From an uncultured Chloroflexales bacterium (lineage in GTDB: Bacteria > Chloroflexota > Chloroflexia > Chloroflexales > Chloroflexaceae), in NCBI GenBank assembly GCA_937902315.1, contig CALGUG010000052.1, positions 27,885-91,884 of the forward strand: a DNA stretch of 64,000 nt. Reading direction: 5' to 3'. Every line of letters begins with the position of its first letter. The first letter of the stretch is position 1. A program made the position numbers and the translations under genes. Positions 1 to 9,193 of the stretch are shown in pieces. The notes beneath the pieces were generated by a model. It made no database searches. It worked only from the letters and a program-made list of their open reading frames with translations, and was not told the DNA's origin.

Positions 1-1065
1 GAAGGTCAGCTCGTAGTTGCGGTGAGCTACATTGCCCAAGCGCTGGGGCCATCGGCCCGTGATGGCTTTGGTGATCTTGCCGACGTGATCGTGGCTGTTT
101 TCGATAAAGATGGTGTAGCGCTGCTGAATGCCAGCCGCAACCGTGCCAGCCAGATAGATCCCCGGCACATTGGTCTCCATGGTCTCGGGGTCGAAGCGCG
201 GCACACGGTTTTCGCCCTCGAGGATAACGCCCGCCTTTTCGAGCAGGCTTTGATCGCCGTGGAAGCCGGTGTTTAAGAGCACAAAGTCGGTCTTATGCAG
301 AATCGGCTCAGCGCCCTCGATCGGCTTGCCATCGCGGGTCGGCATCAGCACCACGTGGCTGGGTGTGATCTCAACCGGAACAGTTTCGGGCAAGAACTTG
401 ATCACGCCCTCGCGGATCTGGGCCTCGAGGTCGGGCAAGAGCCAGTGCTTGATGCGCTGGCGGTCGAGATCGGGGCGGCGATAGCTGATCGTCACTTGGG
501 CGCCCGCACGCCAGCAGCGCAGGGCGTTTTCGGCCGCCGAGTTGCGTCCGCCTACGATCAACAGACGGGTGCGGAAGTAGTCATGAGGATCGCGGAAGTA
601 GTGCGACACATGGGGCAGATCTTCGCCTGGAATGTTGAGCCGGTTGGGGTAGTGCATATCGCCGATGGCAAGCACCACGCGCCGCACGCGGTAACGGCGT
701 TGGCCAGCTAAGGGCGAGGTGGTCAGTTCGAAGCTACCATCGTCGAGGCGCACGATCTCGCTCACCGGTTCGTAGTTGTGAACCTGCAGATCGAACTGTT
801 CGACGATGCTGCGCAGATAAGCGATGTATTCTTCGCCGGTGGTGCGCTGTTGATGGGTGCTTTGGATCGGGACGCCTGCAATTGCGATGCGCTCACTGGT
901 GCTGAAAAAGGGCGTTTGGCGCGGCCACCAGCTCATAGTATAGGCGATCTGCTTGGCGTCGAAATGAATGTAGGGGACATTGGCCATTTTGAGGCAGGCC
1001 GCCAACTCAATGCCGATCGGTCCGGCTCCAACAATCGCAACTTCAGGAATGGAATGGCTAGTCAT
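1..1065 (-). CDS. FAD/NAD(P)-binding oxidoreductase, YpdA/thioredoxin-reductase-like (3' end outside window)
   Basis: The frame is open from the ATG at 1065 down to base 1, so 355 residues are visible and the C-terminus lies outside the window. The N-terminus carries a dinucleotide-binding motif (VGAGPIGIE, about residues 11-19). A second glycine-rich motif (IVGGRNSAAENA) lies near the middle, where NAD(P)H binds in this two-dinucleotide fold. Near the visible end is GIYLAGTVAAG, like the FAD-contacting GxxxxAGD segment. No CxxC redox pair was seen between the two domains, which separates it from true thioredoxin reductase and fits YpdA-like (bacillithiol disulfide reductase type) or flavin monooxygenase-like proteins. 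The exact substrate cannot be read. A cupin gene lies just upstream on the same strand, 19 bp away. Confidence 0.8.
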   Translation of the reverse strand, partial: MTSHSIPEVAIVGAGPIGIELAACLKMANVPYIHFDAKQIAYTMSWWPRQTPFFSTSERIAIAGVPIQSTHQQRTTGEEYIAYLRSIVEQFDLQVHNYEPVSEIVRLDDGSFELTTSPLAGQRRYRVRRVVLAIGDMHYPNRLNIPGEDLPHVSHYFRDPHDYFRTRLLIVGGRNSAAENALRCWRAGAQVTISYRRPDLDRQRIKHWLLPDLEAQIREGVIKFLPETVPVEITPSHVVLMPTRDGKPIEGAEPILHKTDFVLLNTGFHGDQSLLEKAGVILEGENRVPRFDPETMETNVPGIYLAGTVAAGIQQRYTIFIENSHDHVGKITKAITGRWPQRLGNVAHRNYELTF

Positions 1066-1084
1066 AAAACAGGTCTCTCGCAAT

Positions 1085-1513
1085 CTATCGTTCTGGTTCC
1101 AAGATCGAGTAGGCTACTCGATCGCTATCATCGTAAGGCTGGTCGGCTAGTTCGATCGTTTGGGTTGGCTCAAGCGCGCGATAAGCGTGGGCGCAACCGG
1201 GCAACATCAAGACCAGATCGCCCGCCTTCAAGATCCGCTCGACCATTTCGCCGCTATCGCTATCGACGAAACGGCCCAGCAAGCTGCCATTGAGCAGATA
1301 CAGCCATTCGTTGCGACGCAGATGGTAGTGGTTGGCGCGAATAACACCCGCTTGGGCAAACTCGATGTAAGCGATGAAACGGATCGCTGATCCATTGGCG
1401 ATTTGGGCGATCTCTCCGGCAGGTGTAAAAATCCGCCCCAAATTGACAATCGGCTCGAGCAGGGGCGGCTCATATGTCGCTAACGATCGAATAACCAGCT
1501 TGTCTTGTAACAT
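1085..1513 (-). CDS. Small cupin-fold protein
   Basis: This 142-residue protein carries a cupin core: IRANHYHLRRNEWLYLLNG gives the HxHxxxxE-like metal site, and LPGCAHAYRAL gives the second histidine motif. The glycine after GSLLGRF and the acidic tail (DRVAYSILEPER) fit a single-domain beta barrel. The start at 1513 is preferred over an upstream in-frame start at 1555 because GAGAA lies a few bases before it and the cupin homology begins here. Such cupins often bind metal and act as small isomerases, dioxygenases or sugar-phosphate-binding proteins; the substrate is not readable. It probably shares a transcript with the oxidoreductase that follows on the minus strand. Confidence 0.75.
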   Translation of the reverse strand: MLQDKLVIRSLATYEPPLLEPIVNLGRIFTPAGEIAQIANGSAIRFIAYIEFAQAGVIRANHYHLRRNEWLYLLNGSLLGRFVDSDSGEMVERILKAGDLVLMLPGCAHAYRALEPTQTIELADQPYDDSDRVAYSILEPER

Positions 1514-1880
1514 ACAGGGTTCTCTTTCGGCTGATACAGCCAAACGCCGTAACACAACTGGGTGCTGCGGCGCCGCAACGATCGGTGAGCAGCTGCCATG
1601 ATGCTCACTCTCTAGTCTACCACAGTGGCTTCAGAAAATAAGAGCGCAAGAAGGTGATAGTTTCAGAACTCCTCCTTGGCTATGCTGCAGATAATAGCAA
1701 ATCCGTTTGATCACTTCAGCACTCTGGCGGCTTGCTCTCTTTCCCAAAAGGGCCTGCTAGCGCGTCCGCCTACGGCTACCAACATCCCGCCCGTAAGCAG
1801 GGTGTGCTAGTTGTGTGCCGAGAGATCGCTCCAATATACGACGATTCAAGCGGATTTTATATAAGCAGAAGGAGGAAGCT
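1514..1880. repeat. Intergenic gap with a family A repeat copy
   Basis: This gap holds the divergent upstream regions of the cupin and the LLM oxidoreductase plus one copy of dispersed repeat family A, core 1762-1779 (GCGTCCGCCTACGGCTAC), with flanks CTGGCGGCTTG (about 1730) and TTGTGTGCCGAGAG (about 1810) that recur at other copies. No further gene is evident. Confidence 0.7.
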
Positions 1881-2840
1881 ATGCATCCATTTCGCTTTGG
1901 CGTTATTAACGAGATCTGCCATCCACCAAAACGCTGGCTCGAACAGGTTCGGCGCATCGAGGCGCTCGGCTATGCAAGCTTTTTAATACGCGACCACCTT
2001 GTGAGCGACTTTTTTGGGCATCAGTACGCCCCGATCGCGGCCCTCAGTATGGCGGCCAGCGTCAGCGAGCGCCTCGCGATCGGCACCTTGGTGATCGATA
2101 ACGACTTTCGGCATCCGGCCATGTTGGCCAAAGAGATGGCTACGCTCGATCTCTTTTCGAACGGGCGGCTCGAGCTTGGGTTGGGGGCTGGCTGGCTGCG
2201 CAACGAGTACGATCAAGCAGGCTTGGCTTACGACAGCGCTGGGGTGCGGATCGAGCGCTTAGACGAGGCGATTCAGATCATCAAAGGTTTGTGGAGCGGC
2301 CGAGCTTTTCGTTTTGAGGGTAAACACTACCGCATCGACGGCCTTGAGAGCCTCCCGCAGCCTTTCCAGAGCGCTGAGCGCACCCGACCGCGCTTGCTGT
2401 TGGGCGGCGGGCGGCGACGCATGTTGCAACTGGCCGGGCGTGAAGCCGACACGATCAGCCTGTTAACCACCTCGGTTGGCAGCGGCGTGCTGGTCTCTGA
2501 GCCGAACGAGCGCTCGGCCCAAGCGCTTGAAGAGAAGCTGAGCTGGATCAAAGAGGGCGCGGGCGAGCGTTTTGAGCAGATCGAGCTCAACATCATGCCG
2601 TCGCTGATCATCAGCGATGAACGCCGTGGGGCCAGCGATCGCTTCTTGGCCCAGCAAGGCTGGAGCGGCGTCAGCTACGAAGCGCTCTGGGAGATGCCAT
2701 CGGTGCTGATCGGCAGCATCGATCAGATCTGCGATACGCTGATCGAGCGGCGCGAGCGCTTTGGGATCTCGTACTACGTGGTGCGCGACGCGCAGTTCGA
2801 AGCCTTTGCGCCGGTTGTGGCCCGGCTGGCGGGCAAATAG
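1881..2840 (+). CDS. LLM-class (F420-dependent type) oxidoreductase
   Basis: A 319-residue luciferase-like TIM-barrel protein. Family signatures are YASFLIRDHL near the N-terminus, ERLAIGTLVIDNDFRHPAML, then KEMATLDLFSNGRLELGLGAGW, the characteristic SxGRxxLGLGAG turn. RPRLLLGGGRRRMLQLAG matches the subgroup of F420-dependent enzymes in which this region contacts the cofactor phosphate. The start at 1881 is chosen because AGGAGG lies 6 bases upstream (about 1870); the longer frame from 1815 has no support. The enzyme is cytosolic and uses either F420 or FMN; F420 is the better guess from the subgroup motifs. It stands alone, so its substrate is unknown. Confidence 0.8.
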   Translation: MHPFRFGVINEICHPPKRWLEQVRRIEALGYASFLIRDHLVSDFFGHQYAPIAALSMAASVSERLAIGTLVIDNDFRHPAMLAKEMATLDLFSNGRLELGLGAGWLRNEYDQAGLAYDSAGVRIERLDEAIQIIKGLWSGRAFRFEGKHYRIDGLESLPQPFQSAERTRPRLLLGGGRRRMLQLAGREADTISLLTTSVGSGVLVSEPNERSAQALEEKLSWIKEGAGERFEQIELNIMPSLIISDERRGASDRFLAQQGWSGVSYEALWEMPSVLIGSIDQICDTLIERRERFGISYYVVRDAQFEAFAPVVARLAGK

Positions 2841-3160
2841 AGCGGAAGGCGGCACACAATGTAGCGCAGCGATCTTTCGGCGTTTGCGCTGTGCTGTCTG
2901 CGAGCGCTCTTGGGCGCCCGCAGGGCGCAGATAGACGCCTCTTTTGTTGGAAAAACTGTTGATAGCCGAAGGCGGACGCGCTAGAAGCCGAATGGAGGCA
3001 AGGGATCTCTCCGCCAACGTTAGAGCGTGATGATGTAGGAAGCGTTGTAGAGGTTGGGAGACAAGCTGAGCGCTACGCCCCCGGTGCCTTGCGACACAAA
3101 GCGTAGCGCAGAGATCTCGAGCGAGCGCTCAAGCTGAGCGGCTTCGTCGATCTCTCGACA
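2841..3160. repeat. Intergenic gap with a family A repeat copy
   Basis: Between two convergent genes. It contains a reverse-orientation copy of family A (core 2963-2981, TAGCCGAAGGCGGACGCGC variant) with the recurring flank AAGCCGAATGG. The variant GAAGGC in place of GTAGGC is shared with the copies at 53148 and 54774. No terminator or gene was evident. Confidence 0.65.
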
Positions 3161-3685
3161 TTATGGGACTGTTCGGCTCAATAATGCGGGATTCTCTGCC
3201 ATAAAGGTTATCGAGACGGGCTGGAAACCCCAACGGCTGGCCCATCCATGGAACGCATGGTTTTCATAGCCAGATTCGAAGAACACACGGGTAATGCCAT
3301 CGGCCTGCAGCTTCTGGAGCGCCGCTTCAAACAGCTTACGGCCTACGCCGCCGTTGCGGTAGGCAGGTAACACACAGAAGTCTTGCAGGATGCCATAGCG
3401 TGTGTGAGCGCCGATAAAGCGCTCTACGACTTGAAAACCTATCACCTCCCCTGTTTCATCATCGACAGCTACAAACTGGCCGTCTGGGTAGCGAGCATAG
3501 TATTCGGTAAGCGCTTCGCGCCAACGTGCAGCTCGCTCGGGAGAGAGCGTGTGCAAGTCGAGCGCGACACCTTCCTGAAGCTCGCTGGCCGCTAGATAGC
3601 CAGGATCCGCCGAAACCACCGCATCAAACACCTCAATCATCGCCCCAATGTCGTCGGCCTGCATCGTGCGTATAGTGCACGGCAT
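3161..3685 (-). CDS. GNAT-family N-acetyltransferase
   Basis: This 174-residue protein has the GNAT order: an N-terminal IRTMQADDIGAMIEVFD helix, a FVAVDDETGEVIGFQVVE strand pair, ILQDFCVLPAYRNGGVGRKL forming the acetyl-CoA pyrophosphate loop (R/QxxGxG/A), and a late FFESGYENHAFHGWASRWGF segment typical of the C-terminal strand. The start at 3685 sits behind AGGGGGA; the upstream start at 3730 lacks a site. The acetyl acceptor cannot be predicted. It is divergent from eutB, with a 477-bp shared upstream region. Confidence 0.8.
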   Translation of the reverse strand: MPCTIRTMQADDIGAMIEVFDAVVSADPGYLAASELQEGVALDLHTLSPERAARWREALTEYYARYPDGQFVAVDDETGEVIGFQVVERFIGAHTRYGILQDFCVLPAYRNGGVGRKLFEAALQKLQADGITRVFFESGYENHAFHGWASRWGFQPVSITFMAENPALLSRTVP

Positions 3686-4162
3686 ACATCCCCCTTGTTT
3701 GATAAAGAACCGACGCGACACCCAAAACAACAGGTAAAGCGAGTGGGAGTGGTATGGCTGTTAGATTGGTGCGCCGCGTTTCACACAGTTTTGGGCTTAT
3801 CGTTGGGTAATCTGAGCGTACCATGACTCCTTGGGGCGAGTCAAGGCTGTTTGTTACAAAAACAAATCTATTACCAAAATATCCAAGAAGGAAAGCGGTA
3901 AATTTGGATAAAACTGCTAGTCTCACACAATTTGACCCGAAAGCGGATAAAAAGTAGCTAATGACGGCATTCTGACGCCATGAGAGCTTACGAGCTAAGA
4001 CAATATCTTTGACGATTGTCCTGCTTGAAAGTGCTATTCTTTTGCTTGTTCATTTGCGCTCTTTCGCGTATACTCCATATTATCAGCAAACGACTCCGTT
4101 GTTAAAAATTCACCGAGGAATTTGAGAATCTCAGGTGGACATATCAAAAAGGTGGGCAGGGA
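3686..4162. other. AT-rich divergent upstream region of GNAT gene and eutB
   Basis: This 477-bp stretch has no gene. It is clearly more AT-rich than its neighbours, and carries the candidate eutB promoter at 4046-4074. No family A repeat is present, unlike most gaps of this length. Confidence 0.6.
4046..4074 (+). promoter_or_regulatory. Candidate sigma70 promoter for eutBC
   Basis: A possible -35 TTGTTC (4046-4051), a 17-base spacer and -10 TATACT (4069-4074) lie about 90 bases before the eutB start. The -10 is good and the -35 weak, so this is a tentative call. Confidence 0.4.
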
Positions 4163-5551
4163 ATGGCGCGTTATCAACAAACGATTGCGAACCACACCTA
4201 CACTTTCCCCGACTTAAAGACTCTCATGGCTAAGGCCAGCCCTGAGAAGTCTGGTGATCAACTAGCTGGCATCGCCGCAAGCAGCGCTGAGGAGCGTATC
4301 GCTGCTCGTATGGTTTTGGCTGATCTGCCCTTAAGTCGCTTTCTGGAAGAGCCCTTGATCCCCTATGAAGATGACGAAGTCACACGCTTAATTTTTGATA
4401 CGCACGACAAGAGCGCTTTCGAGCCGATCAAACATCTGACGGTGGGCGGCTTCCGTAACTGGTTGCTGGCCTACGAAACCGATAGCGAGAGCTTGGCGGC
4501 AATCGCGCCTGGCCTGACGCCCGAGATGGTGGCGGCGGTTTCGAAGCTGATGCGCAACCAAGATCTGATCTTGGTGGCCCAGAAGTGCCGGGTAGTGACC
4601 GCCTTCCGCAATACGATCGGCCTGCCCGGACGGCTCTCGTCGCGCTTGCAGCCGAACCATCCGACCGATGATCTGAACGGCATCGCGGCCTCGATCGTCG
4701 ATGGGCTGCTCTATGGCTGTGGCGACGCTGTGATCGGCATCAATCCTGCCAGCGACAGCCCGCAGGCGACCCGGGCGCTCTTGGAGATGCTCGATGAGTT
4801 GATCCAACGTTACTCCATTCCGACCCAGAGCTGTGTGCTGGCCCACGCGACCAGCCAGATCCGCGCGATCGAAGAGGGCGCGCCGCTCGATCTGATGTTT
4901 CAGTCGATCGCGGGCACCGAGGCGGCTAACCGCAGTTTCGGCATCGATCTGAAGCTCTTGGCCGAAGCTCAAGCGGCGGCTTTAAGCCTCAAGCGCGGCA
5001 CGGTCGGGCAAAATGTGATGTATTTCGAGACGGGCCAAGGCAGCGCGCTCTCGGCCAACGCCCATCACGGGGTCGACCAGCAGACCTGTGAGGCGCGAGC
5101 CTATGCGGTGGCGCGGGCCTTTAAGCCGCTTTTGGTCAATACGGTGGTCGGTTTTATCGGCCCCGAGTACTTGTACAACGGACAACAGATCATTCGTGCC
5201 GGCCTAGAAGATCACTTCTGCGGCAAGCTCTTGGGCCTGCCTATGGGCTGTGATGTTTGCTATACCAATCACGCCGAAGCCGATCAAGACGATATGGATA
5301 CGCTCTTGACCCTGCTCGGAGTGGCTGGCTGTACCTATGTGATGGGTGTGCCCGGCGCCGACGATATCATGTTGAGCTACCAGAGCACATCGTTTCACGA
5401 TATTTTGTATCTGCGCAGTGCGCTTAGACTGCGGCCCGCCCCAGAGTTTGAAGCTTGGCTGGAACAGATGCAGATTATGCGCCAAGGCCGACAGCTTGAG
5501 ACGATCTCGCCTCAGCATAGTTTGGTCGGCGCTGTCAGTACGGAGGCCTGA
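4163..5551 (+). CDS. eutB: Ethanolamine ammonia-lyase large (alpha) subunit
   Basis: A 462-residue protein, about the usual length of EutB (roughly 450-465). It matches the family over its whole length, including GFRNWLLAYETD, IGLPGRLSSRLQPNHPTDD, GLLYGCGDAVIGINPA, QSIAGTEAANRSFGIDL and LGLPMGCDVCYTNHAEAD. EutB forms the catalytic barrel that binds ethanolamine and adenosylcobalamin and, with EutC, converts ethanolamine to acetaldehyde and ammonia. EutC follows at once, with ATG two bases after the TGA. No microcompartment shell genes, reactivase EutA or aldehyde dehydrogenase EutE are present in the window, so this is the minimal, shell-free arrangement. Its AdoCbl dependence is known for the family. 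Confidence 0.95.
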   Translation: MARYQQTIANHTYTFPDLKTLMAKASPEKSGDQLAGIAASSAEERIAARMVLADLPLSRFLEEPLIPYEDDEVTRLIFDTHDKSAFEPIKHLTVGGFRNWLLAYETDSESLAAIAPGLTPEMVAAVSKLMRNQDLILVAQKCRVVTAFRNTIGLPGRLSSRLQPNHPTDDLNGIAASIVDGLLYGCGDAVIGINPASDSPQATRALLEMLDELIQRYSIPTQSCVLAHATSQIRAIEEGAPLDLMFQSIAGTEAANRSFGIDLKLLAEAQAAALSLKRGTVGQNVMYFETGQGSALSANAHHGVDQQTCEARAYAVARAFKPLLVNTVVGFIGPEYLYNGQQIIRAGLEDHFCGKLLGLPMGCDVCYTNHAEADQDDMDTLLTLLGVAGCTYVMGVPGADDIMLSYQSTSFHDILYLRSALRLRPAPEFEAWLEQMQIMRQGRQLETISPQHSLVGAVSTEA

Positions 5552-5552
5552 G

Positions 5553-6338
5553 ATGCCAGACGATCTGCTGAGCGAAAACCCTTGGCAAGCTTTGCGCCGC
5601 TTTACACCAGCTCGCATCGCCCTTGGGCGCGCCGGAGGCAGTCTGCCGACCCACGAGGTGCTGGCCTTTCAGCTCGCCCATGCCCAAGCGCGCGACGCCG
5701 TTCACCTGGCTTTCGATACCCCTTCGATCGTGGCTCAGATCGAAGCCGAGGCTTGGCCTTGGCTCGAAGTCGAGAGCGCCGCGAGCGATCGCTCGACCTA
5801 CCTGCGCCGCCCTGATCTCGGGCGACGTTTGGCCCAGCATTCGGTCGAGCGCTTACAGGCTTACCGAGCCGCTCACGCTGAGGAAGGCCCCTATGATCTG
5901 GTTTTTGTGATCGGCGATGGCCTTTCGGCCTTAGCTGTTCACCAACATGCGCTCCCGCTGTTGCGCTGCGTGATCCCAGCGCTGCCAACATGGAAGCTCG
6001 CACCGATTGTGATCGCGTCGCAGGCGCGCGTCGCCTTGGGCGATCAGATCGGCGAACTGCTGAACGCAGAACAAGTTATAATGCTCATTGGCGAGCGACC
6101 CGGGCTTACCGCCGCAGATAGCTTAGGTCTCTACTTGACCTATGCGCCGCGCGTAGGCCGCAATGACGCAGAGCGAAACTGCATCTCAAACGTGCGACCA
6201 GAGGGTCTAAGCTATAAACGAGCAGCTCATAAACTGCTATATTTGCTACGCGAAGCGCGCCGCCTCAAACTGAGCGGCGTCGACCTCAAAGACGACAGCG
6301 ACGTTGTTCTTCTGCAAGACGAGCACCGCGAGATGTAA
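5553..6338 (+). CDS. eutC: Ethanolamine ammonia-lyase small (beta) subunit
   Basis: This 261-residue protein matches EutC: an N-terminal ENPWQALRRFTPARIALGRAG, then LPTHEVLAFQLAHAQARDAV, VFVIGDGLSALAVHQHA, LIGERPGLTAADSLGLYLTY and NCISNVRPEGLSY. The last three segments shape the cobalamin-binding half. The start at 5553 overlaps the eutB stop region (stop 5549-5551), indicating translational coupling. A longer frame from 5418 would run inside eutB and is rejected. The product completes the AdoCbl-dependent lyase. It is followed after about 195 bp by a 2-hydroxyacid dehydrogenase that may or may not share the transcript. Confidence 0.95.
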   Translation: MPDDLLSENPWQALRRFTPARIALGRAGGSLPTHEVLAFQLAHAQARDAVHLAFDTPSIVAQIEAEAWPWLEVESAASDRSTYLRRPDLGRRLAQHSVERLQAYRAAHAEEGPYDLVFVIGDGLSALAVHQHALPLLRCVIPALPTWKLAPIVIASQARVALGDQIGELLNAEQVIMLIGERPGLTAADSLGLYLTYAPRVGRNDAERNCISNVRPEGLSYKRAAHKLLYLLREARRLKLSGVDLKDDSDVVLLQDEHREM

Positions 6339-6534
6339 CTTCTCTTCGGAATAGCTTTCGGTTCACCGAACGATCGGTTCGTAGGTATGCTGCCTCGCCT
6401 GCGAGTAGGCGGCAGCCTGCCTGTGTTCTTGATCTCGCATGCGCAAAGTGGCCATGAGACAGGGTGTTTTCATGGGTTAGCACGTTGCGCCTCTGCCACA
6501 CCGAGTTGAGAAAGATACATCACTTGAGGAAACT

Positions 6535-7491
6535 ATGAAATTTGCCATTCCAGAAAATCTGAAAGATACACTCGTCCCCAATATCCTCTCGATCGTGCCA
6601 GATGCCACATTCGTGACCTACGGCGAAGATGGTGCGCTCTATGGCGATGGAAAGGACGTAAAAGTCCTCTTCCGCTGGTTTATCAAGCCGCCAGCTCTGG
6701 CCCGTTTGGTCAAACAGCTGCCCGATCTGCATTGGCTACACATTCCCCGCGCAGGCGTCGACAACACCCTTATCCCCGAAGTGATGGAGCGTGATCTGCT
6801 GATCACGAACTCGGTAGGTGTACATGCCGCGCCGATCTCGGAATTTGTGCTGCTCTATATGCTCTCGCATGCCAAGTGCGTTCACGGCCTGATCGATCTG
6901 CAAGCCAAAAAAGAGTGGGGCAGCAAGCATCTGCCGATCAACGAGCTAGATGGCAAGACCGTGTTGGTGATCGGCACGGGCAAAATCGGCCAAGCGATCA
7001 TTACCCGCTGCGCCGCCTTCGGCATGAACGTGATCGGCAGCAGCCGCAGCGGCCGACCGATTCCGGGAGCCAGCAAGGTGGTGGGCAACGGCGAGTGGCG
7101 CTCCATTCTGCCCGAAGCCGATTACGTTGTGATCGCTGCCCCGCTGACCAAAGAGACGCGCCACATGTTTGGTGCCGCCGAATTCGCCGCTATGAAACCG
7201 GGCAGCTACTTTATCAATATCGCTCGCGGCGAGATCGCCGACGAGGCCGCCCTGTTAGAAGCACTCAAAAATGGCCCTATGGCTGGGGCCGCGCTCGATG
7301 TCTTCAGCACCGAGCCGCTTCCTAGCGATAGCCCATTCTGGACTCTACCGAATGTGTTTGTAACGCCTCACGCCTCGTGGCAATCGCCCGATGTTCACAA
7401 ACGCATTTATGAACTCTTTTACGATAATCTCCGGCTGTATGCGTCGAACCAGCCACTCTTTAATATCGTTGATAAGGAAGCAGGCTACTAA
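6535..7491 (+). CDS. D-isomer-specific 2-hydroxyacid dehydrogenase
   Basis: A 318-residue NAD(P)-dependent oxidoreductase. The Rossmann motif GTGKIG lies at residues 147-152. The catalytic set follows: Arg in FINIARGEIADE, Glu in DVFSTEP, and His in TPHASW, the Arg-Glu-His triad of the D-2-hydroxyacid dehydrogenase family. It reduces 2-keto acids or hydroxypyruvate/glyoxylate-type substrates; the specific one is not readable. The start follows GAGGAA at good spacing. The next gene, an aminotransferase, begins two bases after this stop, so the pair is an operon. Together they could interconvert a 2-hydroxyacid, its keto acid and the amino acid (inference). Confidence 0.9.
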   Translation: MKFAIPENLKDTLVPNILSIVPDATFVTYGEDGALYGDGKDVKVLFRWFIKPPALARLVKQLPDLHWLHIPRAGVDNTLIPEVMERDLLITNSVGVHAAPISEFVLLYMLSHAKCVHGLIDLQAKKEWGSKHLPINELDGKTVLVIGTGKIGQAIITRCAAFGMNVIGSSRSGRPIPGASKVVGNGEWRSILPEADYVVIAAPLTKETRHMFGAAEFAAMKPGSYFINIARGEIADEAALLEALKNGPMAGAALDVFSTEPLPSDSPFWTLPNVFVTPHASWQSPDVHKRIYELFYDNLRLYASNQPLFNIVDKEAGY

Positions 7492-7493
7492 CT

Positions 7494-8705
7494 ATGACCA
7501 CACTCTCTTCACTCAATGTGATGGAACTCTTCTCCGACGCCGCCAAAACCGACCGAGCACCTCTGTCCGGCGCGGCTCAGCAGGCTAGCGTTCCGCTCAC
7601 CAGCTTCTCGTTCGGCTTGGCCGACCCGACCATGTTCCCGCGCGAAGAGCTGGTTGATGTCTTCGCTCAAGTAATGGCCAGCGAAGGACCTGCCGCGCTC
7701 AACTACGGCGTGACCCACAAGGTTCTAGTCGAGCAGATTATCGAGCGACTGGCGCGCCAAGGCGTCCAAGCCAGCCCCGAGCAGATCTTGGTCACCTACG
7801 GCTCAGGCCAGCTCTTGGGCTTGCTGCCGCGTGTCTTTGTCAATCCCGGCGACGTTGTAATCATCGAAGGCCCAACCTTTATGGGTTCGGTTCGCCACTT
7901 CCAAGAGGGCGGCGCAACCCTCTACACCGTGCCGGTCGACGACGAGGGTATGGATGTCAACGCGCTCGAAAGCATGTTGGTCGATCTGAAGGCTCAGGGC
8001 ATTCGACCCAAGTTCATCTACACCATCCCGACCTTCCACAACCCGAGCGGCGTCACCATGACTTTAGAGCGACGCAAGCGTCTGATCGAGCTGGCTTCAG
8101 CCTATGGCGTGCTGATCGTAGAGGACGACGCCTACTACGACCTGCGCTTTAGCGGCGAGCCGCTCCCGACCTTGGCCTCGCTCGACCCGACCGGCAGCTT
8201 AGTGCTGCGCCTCTGCACCTTCTCGAAGATCTTAGCGCCTGGTATTCGTGTAGGCTGGGCTTACGGCCACCCCGAAATCATCAAGCGCCTGCTTCAGATG
8301 CGCTCCGAGGGCAACCACAACCCCTTCGTGACTCGCATCGTCTCGAAGTTCAGCGAGAACGGTCGTCTCGACCAGCACATCGCCGCTTTGAACGAGCGCT
8401 ACAGCTACAAGGCCAACCTGATGTACGAGGCCATCAAGCAGTACTTCCCCGCCGATGTGAAGGTCAACAAGCCCGAAGGTGGCTTCTTCATCTGGTGTAA
8501 GCTGCCCAGCGACATCAGCGCGACCAAGCTTTTGGCCGAGTGCGAAGCCAACCATGGCGTCACCTTCTTGGCTGGTACACGCTGTTATGCCAATGGTCAA
8601 GGCGACCACGAAGTGCGCCTCTCGTTCAGCTTCCTCAGCCCCGAGCAGATCACCGATGGCATTGCCAAGATCGGCAAGGCTATGGAGATCGTGCGCGGCA
8701 AGTAA
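7494..8705 (+). CDS. PLP-dependent aminotransferase, class I/II (2-aminoadipate aminotransferase LysN-like)
   Basis: A 403-residue fold-type I aminotransferase. The PLP lysine is K245 in CTFSKILAPG; supporting motifs are TYGSGQLLGLLPRV, IPTFHNPSGVTM (the Asn that contacts PLP), VEDDAYYDLRF and the substrate-carboxylate Arg in HEVRLSFSFL. The overall pattern is that of LysN/MocR-type aminotransferases lacking the GntR domain. It is coupled to the upstream dehydrogenase (2-base gap). A LysK-like deacylase follows 488 bp downstream, which fits 2-aminoadipate or lysine metabolism, but other substrates such as branched or aromatic amino acids are possible. Confidence 0.88.
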   Translation: MTTLSSLNVMELFSDAAKTDRAPLSGAAQQASVPLTSFSFGLADPTMFPREELVDVFAQVMASEGPAALNYGVTHKVLVEQIIERLARQGVQASPEQILVTYGSGQLLGLLPRVFVNPGDVVIIEGPTFMGSVRHFQEGGATLYTVPVDDEGMDVNALESMLVDLKAQGIRPKFIYTIPTFHNPSGVTMTLERRKRLIELASAYGVLIVEDDAYYDLRFSGEPLPTLASLDPTGSLVLRLCTFSKILAPGIRVGWAYGHPEIIKRLLQMRSEGNHNPFVTRIVSKFSENGRLDQHIAALNERYSYKANLMYEAIKQYFPADVKVNKPEGGFFIWCKLPSDISATKLLAECEANHGVTFLAGTRCYANGQGDHEVRLSFSFLSPEQITDGIAKIGKAMEIVRGK

Positions 8706-8737
8706 GCCCAGAGCGTTTAGCTATTTCACATGCCGAG

Positions 8738-8766
8738 CAGGGGATGGATCGACGATCCATCCCCTG
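8738..8766 (+). terminator. Strong hairpin after the aminotransferase
   Basis: A perfect 13-bp stem (8738-8750 with 8754-8766) closes a GAC loop 33 bases after the stop codon. There is no clear U tract, so it may be a terminator or an mRNA-stabilising end. Confidence 0.6.
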
Positions 8767-9193
8767 TAGCTTGATCCCCTCTTTACTTCCTCACGTCCCC
8801 TGTGCTTTACCTCGTAGGCAACTTGCAGACCAAGACCGCTCTGGTTTGATCGCCTACACTCAAAACAAACTTTACATTACAAAGCGAATTTACTTGATCG
8901 ATTGGCCTTCTTGCGAATCCAACTGATAAAAGAATCCTCTTAAAAGCTCCACTCTGCTTACTTTCAAGCCACTTCAGGCTCAACAATAAGGCGGAAACGT
9001 CTTTAGCCTCAAAAAGTTCCTAACCGCGTCCGCCTACGGCTATAAACATCCCGCCCACCAAAACGAGCTTCTATCTGTGTCCTGAGGCCGCCCCAAGACA
9101 CAACCATACAAACAGATTTTGTACGATTTGTTTCTGTGCCATTTCTATGTATCATACAAACACTGCACTTTTGATCAGAAACGAGTCAGAATA
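8767..9193. repeat. Intergenic gap with a family A repeat copy
   Basis: The gap holds one family A copy (core 9026-9042) with the recurring downstream flank ATCTGTGTCCTGAGGCCGCC. It also contains the upstream region of the LysK-like gene. No gene or convincing promoter was recognised. Confidence 0.65.

Noticed and set aside
9119..9193. N-terminal extension of the LysK-like gene
   Set aside because: No ribosome-binding site ahead of 9119 and the extra residues are outside the family; start placed at 9194.
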